Assembly (NCBI RefSeq): GCF_016406125.1
Contig: NZ_CP066339.1
Span: 310,001 to 374,000, forward strand
Length of the DNA: 64,000 bases
Source of the DNA: Alicyclobacillus sp. SO9
Lineage (GTDB): Bacteria > Bacillota > Bacilli > Alicyclobacillales > Alicyclobacillaceae
Direction of reading: 5' to 3'
Shown here: in pieces, positions 41,550 to 50,113 of the stretch
Layout of the letters: each line of letters starts with the position of its first letter
Position numbering within the stretch: the stretch's first letter is position 1
Program-made: the position numbers and the translations under genes
Notes under the pieces: model-generated
What the model was told of the DNA's origin: nothing
What the model saw: the letters and a program-made list of their open reading frames with translations, nothing else
Databases searched by the model: none

Positions 41550-42464
41550 ATGACAGCACTGAAAGGCAAGATAGCATTAGTAGCGGGGGCAACACGTGGC
41601 GCAGGCAGGGCGATTGCGGTTGAGTTGGCCCGAGCAGGGGCCTTTGTCTATGTGACGGGACGCAGCAGCAGTGCCACGGGTCCGTCTGAAATAGGACGCC
41701 CGGAGACTATCGAAGAAACGGAGGCATTATTACATGCGGCAGGTGGTCAGGGGAAGTCTATTCGTGTAAATCACGTTGACCCTGACCAGGTGGAATCACT
41801 TCTACAAACAATCCAGGAGGAACAAGGGCGGCTCGATATACTTGTCAACGACATGTTTGGCGGAGATAGGTATGCCGAGTGGAATAAGCCGCTGTGGGAA
41901 CACAACCTTGAGGGTGGACTCCGAATGCTGCGGATGGGAGTGGATACACATCTCATCACCCTCTCCAAGGCGATACCGCTCATGCTTCGCACGACAAATG
42001 GAATTATTATTGAAATGACAGACGGCACTGAAGAATATAATTCCAACTTCCGTCAGAACGTCGGTGCCTATTATGATTTGGTCAAAGCGAGCGTTGGACG
42101 AATCATCAAAGCCCTCACGTTTGAACTCGCTAATGAACCGATGACTGCCTTGGGCGTGACTCCAGGGTGGTTGCGGTCTGAAATGATGCTCGAAAATTTT
42201 GGAGTGACCGAACAGAACTGGCGAGACGCCTGCATCTCCACGCCTGACTTCGGGATCTCAGAATCCCCGACCTATGTGGCCCGGGGTATCGCTGCCCTGG
42301 TTGCCGACTCTCACGTGGCAAGGTTTGCGGGAAGGACCCTGACTTCGAAACAACTAGCAGATTTGTACGACGTAACCGACGTCGATGGCTCGCGACCTGA
42401 CTGTTGGGGAATGCTCGAGCAATATGGTGACATTGACGAGAGCCATATCGAGGCATTTCGTTGA
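41550..42464 (+). CDS. Short-chain dehydrogenase/reductase
   Basis: A 304-residue SDR from ATG 41550 (GGAGGG upstream). It shows the NAD(P)-binding ALVAGATRGAGRAIAVELAR with the TGxxxGxG-like motif (Ala for Thr at the first place), the LVNDMFGG region, and the catalytic AYYDLVKAS (Tyr-x3-Lys). The length is about 50 residues over the classical form. The substrate is not recognisable. The gene is divergent from the WYL regulator and probably controlled by it. Confidence 0.88.
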   Translation: MTALKGKIALVAGATRGAGRAIAVELARAGAFVYVTGRSSSATGPSEIGRPETIEETEALLHAAGGQGKSIRVNHVDPDQVESLLQTIQEEQGRLDILVNDMFGGDRYAEWNKPLWEHNLEGGLRMLRMGVDTHLITLSKAIPLMLRTTNGIIIEMTDGTEEYNSNFRQNVGAYYDLVKASVGRIIKALTFELANEPMTALGVTPGWLRSEMMLENFGVTEQNWRDACISTPDFGISESPTYVARGIAALVADSHVARFAGRTLTSKQLADLYDVTDVDGSRPDCWGMLEQYGDIDESHIEAFR

Positions 42465-42474
42465 TTCACGTCTT

Positions 42475-42625
42475 CAGAGTCCGATGCGACACTGTTAAGA
42501 ACGTAATGTAGCCACCCAAATGGTTTCCTAGCCCGTTGGGTGGCTACTCTCAAGTCTGTCGGACTCTGAGATAACTGTCGCCCGACTTGTGCGAGAAGGT
42601 CGGGAGTGTAGAGCTTCCGACCTTC
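42475..42625. other. Nested stem-loops after the SDR gene
   Basis: Three perfect inverted repeats fill the gap. CAGAGTCCGA (42475-42484) pairs with TCGGACTCTG (42559-42568), and nested inside it GTAGCCACCCAA (42508-42519) pairs with TTGGGTGGCTAC (42536-42547). A separate hairpin follows: GAAGGTCGG (42595-42603) with CCGACCTTC (42617-42625), then GTTATTATTG. The last may be a terminator. The nested pair has no T-run and could be a structured RNA. No gene lies between 42465 and 42770. Confidence 0.5.
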
Positions 42626-42770
42626 GTTATTATTGTGTTCAAACAAAGTAGAACATACTCATGTTATACGAAGTACTTGAACTTGAAGTTGGGGTTGTTT
42701 GCGTTTTAGAGATAGACAAGGCAAGACCAAGTTCGCAGACTTTCTTCATAAAATCCTGGAAATCGCAGCA

Positions 42771-43436
42771 TCACGCATCTTCGCACCGCTTTGCCAATGC
42801 GGATCGGTTGGTCACTGTAATTCTGCCTTTGCCGGTTGCAATGAGACTGTCTCGCTCCAAGGTGTGCAGGATTCTGGTCACTACTTCTCTGGCTGTACCT
42901 AATTCCAGTGCAATGTCTTCGTGTCTGACGGTCAGCTCGATGTTTTCTGCTGAGGTATGCTCCAGCAAGTAGCAGGCGATTCGCACGTCCATTTTACCGA
43001 AGGTCACCTCGTGCACGAGCACCATGACATTGGTTAACCGGTGGTACAGCGTGTCGTAGACAAACCGCTGAACCCCGGTACTCTTTTGCATCCACTCTCG
43101 AAACATAGCGACGGGCACGGTCACAGCTGTGACATCCGTCTCGGCAGCCGCTACGGCAGGATAGCTTTGTTCAGCCAGTACACTGGACAGCATAAGGACA
43201 CAGGATTCACCAGGTCCGACGCGATAGAGTGTCAGTTCTCGTCCGGAATTGGACACTTGATAGACTCGAATCTGCCCGCGCAGCACCAGTACCACTGATT
43301 CGCAGATGTCACCAGTCACAAGCAGCAAACGGCCTTTCGGAAAAGCCGCGTTCCAGTTCGGGTCGGCCCTGGTTTGTGCATCTTCCAGAAAAGGAAAGTG
43401 GTCTTTGGGGCTGAGAATTGACTCTCTATCAGGCAT
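42771..43436 (-). CDS. Crp/Fnr-family transcriptional regulator
   Basis: A 221-residue regulator with an N-terminal cyclic-nucleotide-binding-like beta barrel (about 30-120: LLLVTGDICESVVLVLRGQI...RVGPGESCVL), a long dimer helix, and a C-terminal winged helix (TVRHEDIALELGTAREVVTR, then ILHTLERDSLI). No Fe-S cysteine cluster is seen at the N-terminus, so it is not a classical Fnr. Effector and targets are unknown. A lipoprotein gene lies just upstream on the same strand. Confidence 0.9.
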   Translation of the reverse strand: MPDRESILSPKDHFPFLEDAQTRADPNWNAAFPKGRLLLVTGDICESVVLVLRGQIRVYQVSNSGRELTLYRVGPGESCVLMLSSVLAEQSYPAVAAAETDVTAVTVPVAMFREWMQKSTGVQRFVYDTLYHRLTNVMVLVHEVTFGKMDVRIACYLLEHTSAENIELTVRHEDIALELGTAREVVTRILHTLERDSLIATGKGRITVTNRSALAKRCEDA

Positions 43437-43468
43437 ACGGTCATCTCCATGTCTTGATGCTGTAACTG

Positions 43469-44527
43469 TTAGGGTGTGAGTGTATAAGATTGAATAACAC
43501 TTTGAGCAATCCCCTTATAATAGCCAGAGTTGCTTGGAATAATGACAGTCAGAGTATTGAAGTAATTCTTATTGAAAAGCTGGATTGTATACCACAAGCC
43601 ATTGCCTTTTTTCTGTGTTTCTTGAATTTCGTATCCGTTCGACACCTTGCTAACCTTGTAAGAAACAATCCCTTGTCCACTTGGGCGGTTTTTGACGCTG
43701 GCATAGGTAACGTTCGTTGGATTGTGTGTGCCGACTACCTGTATCACGGCGTCGTGTGCAGGTAACCCCAAAGAAGACGCCATATTCGAGAAACTGCTGT
43801 GATTGGTGCTAACATAAAATAAACGGCCGGATCCGTTCGCCGGTGTAGGACCCTGGGTCCACTTGGAAGGATATTTCAAGGAAAAGTGGTATGCCTGATT
43901 GGTGTAAGTCGAGTAACTGTCTGCAGGCTGAATGGGTCCCGGCTGAAAGGAGTTCGCTACTGCAGTCACAAGACTGGCATCCTGACTCTTTTGTGATTTT
44001 GGATACAGGATTTTTAAAACGTATTCTTTCGATTTACCGATATACATTTTTGTGTAATAGATCTGGTTGGACTGATTAATGCCAGAGACAACCAACCAAT
44101 CCTTACCTTCTATCTTATAGCTGGGATGATTCTTTGTAACCAATTTGCTAAAAGCTGATGCAACCGTATCATTCTGCACATTGTACTGACCATATGCTGT
44201 GATTTTGACTGCATTGCTGGAAGTCCATGATGCGCCATCGCCGTCTTGGGGCGGCGGGGATTTCTTATACGTGGTTGGAATGCGAACGGTAAAGCCAAAT
44301 CGTTTGTTTTTGTACACTGTATAAGGAGTAGGAGAATTGCTTTTGGTCGTGTTCTGAGTTTGTTGTGTCTTGGCATTTTTCTGGTTTGTCGTTGTACCGT
44401 TGGCGTTTCCCTGCTTGTTGGTCGTGCCATTGCCTGCTGCTGCGTTTGTCTTTGAGCTGCAACCAACGAGAACAACTGTGGACAGTGAGATGACACCAGC
44501 GAATACCCATAAATTTCTTTTCGTCAT
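43469..44527 (-). CDS. Secreted lipoprotein with two PsbP-like repeats
   Basis: A 352-residue protein from ATG 44527 (GGAGGG upstream). The signal peptide ends in a lipobox, VVLVGCSS, so Cys would be lipidated and the protein held on the outer membrane face. A low-complexity Asn/Thr/Gln/Lys linker (about 25-70) follows. Two related domains come next, each opening with a YTxYxNxxFxFxxxxP pattern (YTVYKNKRFGFTVRIPTTY and YSTYTNQAYHFSLKYPSKW), as in PsbP-like lipoproteins. The function is unknown. Confidence 0.8.
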   Translation of the reverse strand: MTKRNLWVFAGVISLSTVVLVGCSSKTNAAAGNGTTNKQGNANGTTTNQKNAKTQQTQNTTKSNSPTPYTVYKNKRFGFTVRIPTTYKKSPPPQDGDGASWTSSNAVKITAYGQYNVQNDTVASAFSKLVTKNHPSYKIEGKDWLVVSGINQSNQIYYTKMYIGKSKEYVLKILYPKSQKSQDASLVTAVANSFQPGPIQPADSYSTYTNQAYHFSLKYPSKWTQGPTPANGSGRLFYVSTNHSSFSNMASSLGLPAHDAVIQVVGTHNPTNVTYASVKNRPSGQGIVSYKVSKVSNGYEIQETQKKGNGLWYTIQLFNKNYFNTLTVIIPSNSGYYKGIAQSVIQSYTLTP

Positions 44528-44891
44528 TGGTTGTGCCCTCCTTCTGCTTTGATTGGTTTTACCATCCAAGGATGTTCCTGTGTTTATACTACCTCGTAGG
44601 CATCGTCTGTGTCATTCATTGTCGTAATTTGCAGTTGGTACGGAAGAGTGTCACATGCGTCACGACTTTGTTCCAGCGGCATCGTCATGGCAGCTTTTAC
44701 AGCCCTGATCATCCTGACAACTCTTGTCCAAACAAGGATTATTGCAGTTTTTGTCGAATTTCCGTATGAAAAATTATCAAAACTTAGAAAAGACGAAATG
44801 GCCTCGTTGCATCGTCTTGCAGTTAAGCCTGAGTATGTCTGCAGTATGGGGAACAGGGATTTTCCAACTCAGGATTGGAGTACGAAGACCT
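44528..44891. other. Divergent intergenic region
   Basis: These 364 bases between the lipoprotein (minus) and the glycosyltransferase (plus) hold a TATAAA-type -10 for the lipoprotein near 44590 on the minus strand, without a good -35. No gene is convincing. The glycosyltransferase frame is open upstream to 44724, but that part does not resemble the family. Confidence 0.4.
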
Positions 44892-45962
44892 ATGCTTACG
44901 ATATGGACGCAAACATACAACGACGAAAAATATATCGGGCAGTGTATCGAAAGTGTGTTGAAACAGAGTTATCCGGATTTTGAGTATATTATTGTGGACG
45001 ACGGCAGCACAGACGACACCTGGGCTGTCATCGAAGACTATGCCCGTAAAGACCCGCGCATCCGGGCTTTTCACCATACGAGCAGGGCTGGAGGAATTCG
45101 ATACAACCTGATGCTTGATACCATCCATGGTGAGTATTTTGCCGTGCTGGATAGTGACGATTGGTTGGAACGCGATTTTCTCGCTCACCTCGTTGGTTTT
45201 TGTAAGACGGATAACCTGGACATGTGTGTCTGTGGCACGCAGTCCTTTGACGAAGCTACTGGAGAGAGGAATATCCTTCGTAATTCCGATGCCAAACTCT
45301 CTTTTACCTTTGCCGAAACGCCGTACTACTTTCGACTGATTCACAGTTTTTTGCGCCCTGTCTGGGGCAAACTCATTCGGACAGAGGTTCTTCGCAAGGC
45401 AGACCTGAGCGTGTTTCAAAGGTTCATGGAACAGAAGTACAAAGGCTTTGACACGGCGTTTACCATCGGACTGTTTGAAAGTTCTCAGAGGATTGGAGTG
45501 TTGAATCAGTGCCTCCACAATTACAGAGTGAGGGAGAATTCATCCTTCTCTGCTTTTTCAGAGACTCGATATGATGCCTACGAAGAACTGCATGAGCAAT
45601 CCATCAAGCTGCTGTCAAGGTTTGGGCCAATTAGTTCCGAGAATCAAGAGTTCATGTCCATGGTCTTCTTTAATGCTGTCAAAGATGCCTTGGATATCTG
45701 TATCCGTTCTCCCTTACCTGAACCTGAAAAACTGACGTATGTGGCTAGTATTCTTGGCAAGCCCAAGGTACTGGAACTGAGAAAAGAAGATACGGGTGAG
45801 GGACTCGAACTCCTTGTTCCATATGTAGCCTGGTTTATTCTTCGAGCAAACACTATAGAAGTTCACAGAAAAGAATTTAGCAATCTGCTGAAGTTCATTC
45901 AGCCCAAGCTTTTGAACCCTATTTCAGACAGTGAGTGGGACGCACTCCTCGATGCATACTAG
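44892..45962 (+). CDS. Glycosyltransferase family 2
   Basis: A 356-residue GT-A enzyme. The start is set at ATG 44892 because the family N-terminus begins there (MLTIWTQTYNDEKYIGQCIE). Motifs: YIIVDDGSTDDTWAVIEDYA, YFAVLDSDDWLERDFL (DxD metal site), then VWGKLIRTEVLRK typical of EpsJ/CpsIV-like enzymes. It is the first gene before a terminator and the second LCP gene, so it may decorate or build the polymer that LCP attaches. The acceptor and sugar are not known. Confidence 0.85.
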   Translation: MLTIWTQTYNDEKYIGQCIESVLKQSYPDFEYIIVDDGSTDDTWAVIEDYARKDPRIRAFHHTSRAGGIRYNLMLDTIHGEYFAVLDSDDWLERDFLAHLVGFCKTDNLDMCVCGTQSFDEATGERNILRNSDAKLSFTFAETPYYFRLIHSFLRPVWGKLIRTEVLRKADLSVFQRFMEQKYKGFDTAFTIGLFESSQRIGVLNQCLHNYRVRENSSFSAFSETRYDAYEELHEQSIKLLSRFGPISSENQEFMSMVFFNAVKDALDICIRSPLPEPEKLTYVASILGKPKVLELRKEDTGEGLELLVPYVAWFILRANTIEVHRKEFSNLLKFIQPKLLNPISDSEWDALLDAY

Positions 45963-46096
45963 GGGAGTAAAACAGCCACAACAAAAGAATCACATCATCT
46001 CCACTGAATCACAACATTCTGTGTGTATACTTCAATTCATCGAGTAAGCGCCCTTTACTCACATTGACCCCCCTATGAGTACTACGTCATATGAGG

Positions 46097-46122
46097 CTGC
46101 CGTCGGTCGGCAGTCTTTTTTT
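46097..46122 (+). terminator. Intrinsic terminator before the second LCP gene
   Basis: CTGCCG (46097-46102) pairs with CGGCAG (46108-46113) around TCGGT and is followed by TCTTTTTTTG. It ends the glycosyltransferase transcript, so the LCP gene should have its own promoter in 46123-46247. Confidence 0.75.
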
Positions 46123-46247
46123 GTGCGTCCGGGATGGGCGTTTTCTTGACGGCCCAATCATCCGACAAATTATAGCAAACTTTGAGATTTGTGTTGCACA
46201 ATAGTCGTAATCTAGATTCAATCATGCCAAAATTAAGGGAGCTAGAT

Positions 46248-47285
46248 ATGAATAATAAGAAGAATTCAACGCCCAAACCACTGAAGAAACGCAGCCGTAC
46301 GAAACGTGTTTTAGCATATACTGGGGTGGGTGTTGCTCTCATCCTTGGTGGTGGCGGTGGATTTTTAGCATATGAGTATCATCACTTACAGCCTAAGAAC
46401 TATATCACGACGAAGACGCGTCCGGTGCTTGCCGGGGGTTCGAAAAAAACGAATGTAGGCCAAGCGAATGGTACCTTCAATATGCTGCTGATAGGGTCCG
46501 ATGCACGTGCAGCCGGCAGTAAAACGGATTTAACCAACGCTGCCAGCCATTCAGATTCGATGATTCTCGTCCACGCAGACCTAAACAAGCATCGGTTCAA
46601 TCTGGTGAGTATTCCTCGTGATACACGCGTGTACATGGCTGGCTACGGATATACGAAACTGACCAGTGTTCAATATATGGATCAGGTCAATCACGGAGAA
46701 AAACAAGGCATCATTGATGCGGTCAAAGCCATTAGCCAATTGACTGGCGTACCGATCAATTATTATGCAGAAACCAACTACTCTGGGCTGCAGAATATGG
46801 TGAATGCCGTGGGCGGTATTACAATCAAACTGCCGTTCCCGGTGACGATTAACCATGCCTGGTACCCGCAAGACAACGGTAAGTTCTTTTCGAAAGGTTC
46901 TCACTTCGTGAAAGGAAGGATGGCTTTCGAAATTGTCCACACGAGATACGGGGTGCCTGGTACCGACTTCGGCCGGCAGCGTTTGCAGAAGGCCGCACTT
47001 GTAGGCATCGCCAAGAAAGTCATGAGTCCAGGCGAAGTGACCAGAATTCCGGCGTTGCTAAAGAGTCTGCACAGCTACCTTGTAGCGACGAATATGTCCA
47101 AACAATTGATGCTCAGTATCGGGCTTGGTATGAAGGGACACTTTAGCGCAAGTAAGGACATTCACTACGACCAACTCAAAGGCCCATCCAAGACTGTGTA
47201 TAACAGTGTGTTGCAAGCCTATGACGATGAGGTTATTTTGCCAAAAGCAGAGATTCAAAAGCTGATAAAGAAGGATTTTTCGTAA
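46248..47285 (+). CDS. LytR-CpsA-Psr (LCP) family glycopolymer transferase, second copy
   Basis: A 345-residue paralogue of the protein at 9621. ATG 46248 follows AAGGGAG. There is a short basic N-terminus, one helix (about 20-40, VLAYTGVGVALILGGGGGFL), a linker, then the LCP domain with FNMLLIGSDARAAG, HSDSMILVHADLN, NLVSIPRDTRVY and RYGVPGTDFGRQRLQ. Long stretches are almost identical to the first copy (YTKLTSVQYMD, ISQLTGVPINYYAET). Bacilli often keep several LCP enzymes with overlapping roles in attaching wall polymers. Confidence 0.93.
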   Translation: MNNKKNSTPKPLKKRSRTKRVLAYTGVGVALILGGGGGFLAYEYHHLQPKNYITTKTRPVLAGGSKKTNVGQANGTFNMLLIGSDARAAGSKTDLTNAASHSDSMILVHADLNKHRFNLVSIPRDTRVYMAGYGYTKLTSVQYMDQVNHGEKQGIIDAVKAISQLTGVPINYYAETNYSGLQNMVNAVGGITIKLPFPVTINHAWYPQDNGKFFSKGSHFVKGRMAFEIVHTRYGVPGTDFGRQRLQKAALVGIAKKVMSPGEVTRIPALLKSLHSYLVATNMSKQLMLSIGLGMKGHFSASKDIHYDQLKGPSKTVYNSVLQAYDDEVILPKAEIQKLIKKDFS

Positions 47286-47292
47286 GAGTGAT

Positions 47293-48065
47293 TTACGCGA
47301 TTTTTCGTTTGTAAGTCCACATTGCAAAGACATAAGCAACAACAAGGATGCCGAAACACCACGCGAGGGCAACCCATGGGCTGTTACCGACAGGCTGTCC
47401 GGTCAAAAGCAGCCGGATTGTGGTGATAATTGAGTTAACAGGCTGGTTGTTGGCAAAGACACGAACAACAACAGGCATATTTGTTGTCGGCACGAACGCT
47501 GAGCTAATGAACGGCAGAAAGAGAAGCGGATAGGAAAAGGCGCTGGCACCGTCTACCGATTTTGCTGATAGACCGGCAATGACCGCGATCCAAGTTAAAG
47601 CCAGTGTGAATAACATGAGGATACCGGCCACGGCAAGCCATGACCATATGCCTCCTGAGGAACGAAAGCCCATCATCAATGCGACAAGCAGGATGACGGC
47701 AACTGAGATGGCGTTTGCTGCCAGTGAGGTCAAAACGTGCCCCCACAAAATGGTGGAGCGTGCGATTGACATCGAATGGAGCCGCTCAAAGAAACCCTGC
47801 TGCAAGTCGATAAACAGGCGGTAAGCGGTATAGGATATTCCACTTGCAATCGCCATCAACAAGATACCTGGCAGTAAGTAGTTCACGTAGTTTTGCGTAC
47901 CCGACTGAATGGCGCCCCCAAACACATAAACAAACAACAGCATCATAGCGATTGGCATGATGGTGACTGTGATGATATGGTGTCCATGCTGCGAAAGATG
48001 TGGCGCATGGAACGTCCAAACATCACGCCCATGTCACTGAAAAAGTGGTTCTGTGTGGCTTCCAT
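47293..48065 (-). pseudogene. ABC-2 type permease with a frameshift near its N-terminus
   Basis: From ATG 48065, just after the ATPase stop, the minus strand reads MEATQNHFFSDMGVMFGRSM and RHIFRSMDTI, the normal start of DrrB-like permeases. The rest (ITVTIMPIAMMLLFVYVFGG..., about six helices, ending at 47293) is in another frame. The whole span is 773 bases, one short of 258 codons. The missing base is near 47975-47978 in GATGATAT. The long part is open from ATG 47958 (221 codons) but lacks the N-terminal cytoplasmic helix. It could be a real mutation or a read error. Confidence 0.75.
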
Positions 48066-48824
48066 TTAATTTGCCTCCTTGGTACCGACAATCGCAAGAA
48101 AAACCTCTTCCAATGTCGGCTGTTTTTGCACATACTCCACTTTCGCCGGAGGGAACAGCTTTCTGAGTTCAGCCAGCGTCCCGTTGGCAATAATTCTGCC
48201 GTCATGCAGAATGGCAATTCGATGGGCAAGCTGCTCTGCTTCCTCCAGATACTGAGTGGTCAAAAATACGGTTGTGCCGGAGTCGGCAAGCTCTTTGACC
48301 ATCTTCCAAACCTCAATGCGGGCCTCTGGGTCAAGTCCTGTGGTTGGTTCGTCCAAGAAAATGAGTTTTGGTGTTCCGACGAGGCTCATGGCGATATCGA
48401 GCTTGCGGCGCATACCGCCGGAATAGGTCGCCACCCGGCGGTTGGCAGCTTCCGTCAAACCGAAGCGATGGAGTAAGGTGTCAGCGGCTTGTCGCGGATT
48501 CTTGAGGTGTCGCAGTCTGCTCATCATGACGAGATTTTCTCTTCCCGTTAACACCTCGTCCACGGCCGTAAATTGTCCCGTCAGGCTGATTGACTGCCGC
48601 ACGTGTTTCGGTTGTGACGTGACATCGAATCCGTTAACCACAGCGGTTCCGCTGTCTGGCTGAAGCAACGTGCTGAGAATCTTCACAATCGTTGTCTTTC
48701 CCGCGCCGTTGGCTCCGAGCAAGGCGAAAATACTGCCGTGTTGTACTTCGAACTCTACGCCTTTCAAAACATCAAGTTGCTTGTATGACTTCTGCAGTCC
48801 TTTCACCTGAATGCCTGTTTGCAT
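48066..48824 (-). CDS. ABC transporter ATP-binding protein, DrrA-like
   Basis: A 252-residue ATPase with AGAGGAGGGG upstream. Walker A GANGAGKTT (about 36-44), Q-loop ISLTGQFTAVDEVLTGRENL, signature YSGGMRRKLDIAMSLVG and Walker B LIFLDEPTTGLD. The TGQFTAVDE block is typical of the daunorubicin-resistance (DrrA) group of exporters. It pairs with the ABC-2 permease immediately downstream. Likely exports a drug or lipid; the specific substrate is unknown. Confidence 0.93.
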   Translation of the reverse strand: MQTGIQVKGLQKSYKQLDVLKGVEFEVQHGSIFALLGANGAGKTTIVKILSTLLQPDSGTAVVNGFDVTSQPKHVRQSISLTGQFTAVDEVLTGRENLVMMSRLRHLKNPRQAADTLLHRFGLTEAANRRVATYSGGMRRKLDIAMSLVGTPKLIFLDEPTTGLDPEARIEVWKMVKELADSGTTVFLTTQYLEEAEQLAHRIAILHDGRIIANGTLAELRKLFPPAKVEYVQKQPTLEEVFLAIVGTKEAN

Positions 48825-48838
48825 TTCAGCCCCTCCTC

Positions 48839-49189
48839 TTACTCTGCCTTATTCGAAGCTTTCTTCACGGACTTTTGCACTTTTTTACTCACAGCTTCCT
48901 GATACATGTCAGCGTAGGTTTTGGAATCCTTGATGAGATCGTCGCAGAAAGCAGCTACGTCACTACCCGTTACTTCCAACACGTCTTTGCCTAAGGCTGC
49001 ACCTTCTTCAAAGAAATTGACGATGCCTGAGAGCAACCCCGTCTCTTCAGTCAAGTCGACGGGCCCCACCTTGAAGAGGTATTTTTGCATTTCCTGATAA
49101 ACAATCTGATAGTCTTGCGGAAGTGCTTTAACACGCGCCATGTGTGCCCGCCACTGTTTTTTGCCTTGGATAATATCCTGGATTGTCAT
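48839..49189 (-). CDS. DUF1048 family protein
   Basis: A 116-residue helical protein with GGAGGAG before the ATG. The segments LPQDYQIVYQEMQKYLFKVG and DVLEVTGSDVAAFCDDLIKD are typical of DUF1048, a Bacillota family found between padR regulators and ABC exporters. The Lys-rich tail is variable. It is homologous to the next gene upstream. The molecular function is not known; a role in the PadR/ABC module is inferred from constant neighbourhood. Confidence 0.85.
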   Translation of the reverse strand: MTIQDIIQGKKQWRAHMARVKALPQDYQIVYQEMQKYLFKVGPVDLTEETGLLSGIVNFFEEGAALGKDVLEVTGSDVAAFCDDLIKDSKTYADMYQEAVSKKVQKSVKKASNKAE

Positions 49190-49201
49190 TTTCTTCTCCT
49201 C

Positions 49202-49549
49202 CTATTTACCTAGCTTTTTTGCGACATTGTGGTTGAGCTGCTGACGCCACTTATCCCGGTAGGACTTCGCTCCTTCTTCTCCGACCAACGCTCTGCAAAA
49301 CCCCTTGATATCGTCGCCTAGAACCTCTGTTGCACTGTGCCCGTCTGCTGCCGTTTCTTCGAGCAATCCAAGCACACCATCTAGAATTGGCATGAGGTTG
49401 CGACCTGTAAAATCTGAGTACGGCCAGAGATTGGAAGTAATCGTTCCCCACGCCTCTTGGAAATCAGCCGGCAACTTTTTCGATCTCGATTCAAAAGACT
49501 GCATTTCCTTCGTCATGTCACTGCCTGTTATCTTCTCCCAGAAATTCAT
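49202..49549 (-). CDS. DUF1048 family protein
   Basis: A 115-residue helical protein, paralogous to the one downstream (shared LPxDFQxxWxxIxxxLW pattern and EVLGDDIKGFCRALVGEEG matching EVTGSDVAAFCDDLIKD). Its ATG overlaps the padR stop by 4 bases (ATGA), which couples its translation to the regulator. The function is unknown. Confidence 0.85.
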   Translation of the reverse strand: MNFWEKITGSDMTKEMQSFESRSKKLPADFQEAWGTITSNLWPYSDFTGRNLMPILDGVLGLLEETAADGHSATEVLGDDIKGFCRALVGEEGAKSYRDKWRQQLNHNVAKKLGK

Positions 49550-49872
49550 TGTTTCTTCTCCTTCAACTCGTCAATTTTGGAGGATACAAACTCCCACTTT
49601 GTCCAGAATTCCTGCAGTTGCCGGCGTCCGGCATCGTTCAGCACGAAAAACTTTCTTGGCGGCCCCACGTCGGAGGGCTTTTTGGTGACCTCCACGAGTT
49701 TGTTCTTTTCCAACCGGACCAGAATGGTGTACACCGTTCCATCCACAACATCAGTGAAACCGAGGGCATTCAGCCGCCGTGTGATTTCGTAGCCGTAGGT
49801 TTCTTTGCGGCTGATAATTTCAAGCACGCAACCTTCAAGTACACCTTTGAGCATTTCTGTTAGATGTTCCAA
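49546..49872 (-). CDS. PadR-family transcriptional regulator
   Basis: A 108-residue regulator with start set at TTG 49872, where the usual family opening begins (EHLTEMLKGVLEGCVLEIIS). The winged helix is clear (ETYGYEITRRLNALGFTDVV, then DGTVYTILVRLEKNKLVEVT), with PRKFFVLNDAGRRQLQEFW following. It heads the operon padR, DUF1048, DUF1048, ATPase, permease. A large palindrome upstream at 49939-49960 is the probable operator, giving drug-induced derepression as in other PadR/ABC pairs. Confidence 0.9.
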   Translation of the reverse strand: MEHLTEMLKGVLEGCVLEIISRKETYGYEITRRLNALGFTDVVDGTVYTILVRLEKNKLVEVTKKPSDVGPPRKFFVLNDAGRRQLQEFWTKWEFVSSKIDELKEKKQ

Positions 49873-49938
49873 GTCTCTCGCCTCATTCGCGTGTAGTACT
49901 CTGTAACACATCTATGCTGTGATACAGATAATAAGTGT

Positions 49939-49960
49939 TACTTAGTACCGGTACATAGTA
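49939..49960. promoter_or_regulatory. Palindromic PadR operator
   Basis: TACTTAGTACC followed directly by GGTACATAGTA forms a 22-bp palindrome with one mismatched pair. It lies 67 bases before the padR start, in the gap shared with the S41 protease gene. TACT...AGTA ends are usual for PadR sites. Confidence 0.6.
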
Positions 49961-50113
49961 ATACAGAATAGCTAACGTGTCAACAGTGTAAATTGAACCA
50001 AAATGCAAAAAAATATGTGGTCCTGGCACAGCGCGTTGTACTGACTCAAATTGCATATAAATAGTATAATTATCCTTGATGAGGAAGGTATTCCCGCGAA
50101 GGGGTGGAAATCT

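Noticed and set aside
44657-44770. Cysteine-rich peptide on the minus strand with a CxxCH-like motif (CKSCH)
   Set aside because: Six cysteines in about 24 residues look striking, but there is no usable start codon with a ribosome binding site. The only in-frame TTG gives a 22-residue product.
44823-45518. A 231-codon minus-strand frame
   Set aside because: Antisense to the GT2 gene with its DxD motif; no family resemblance.
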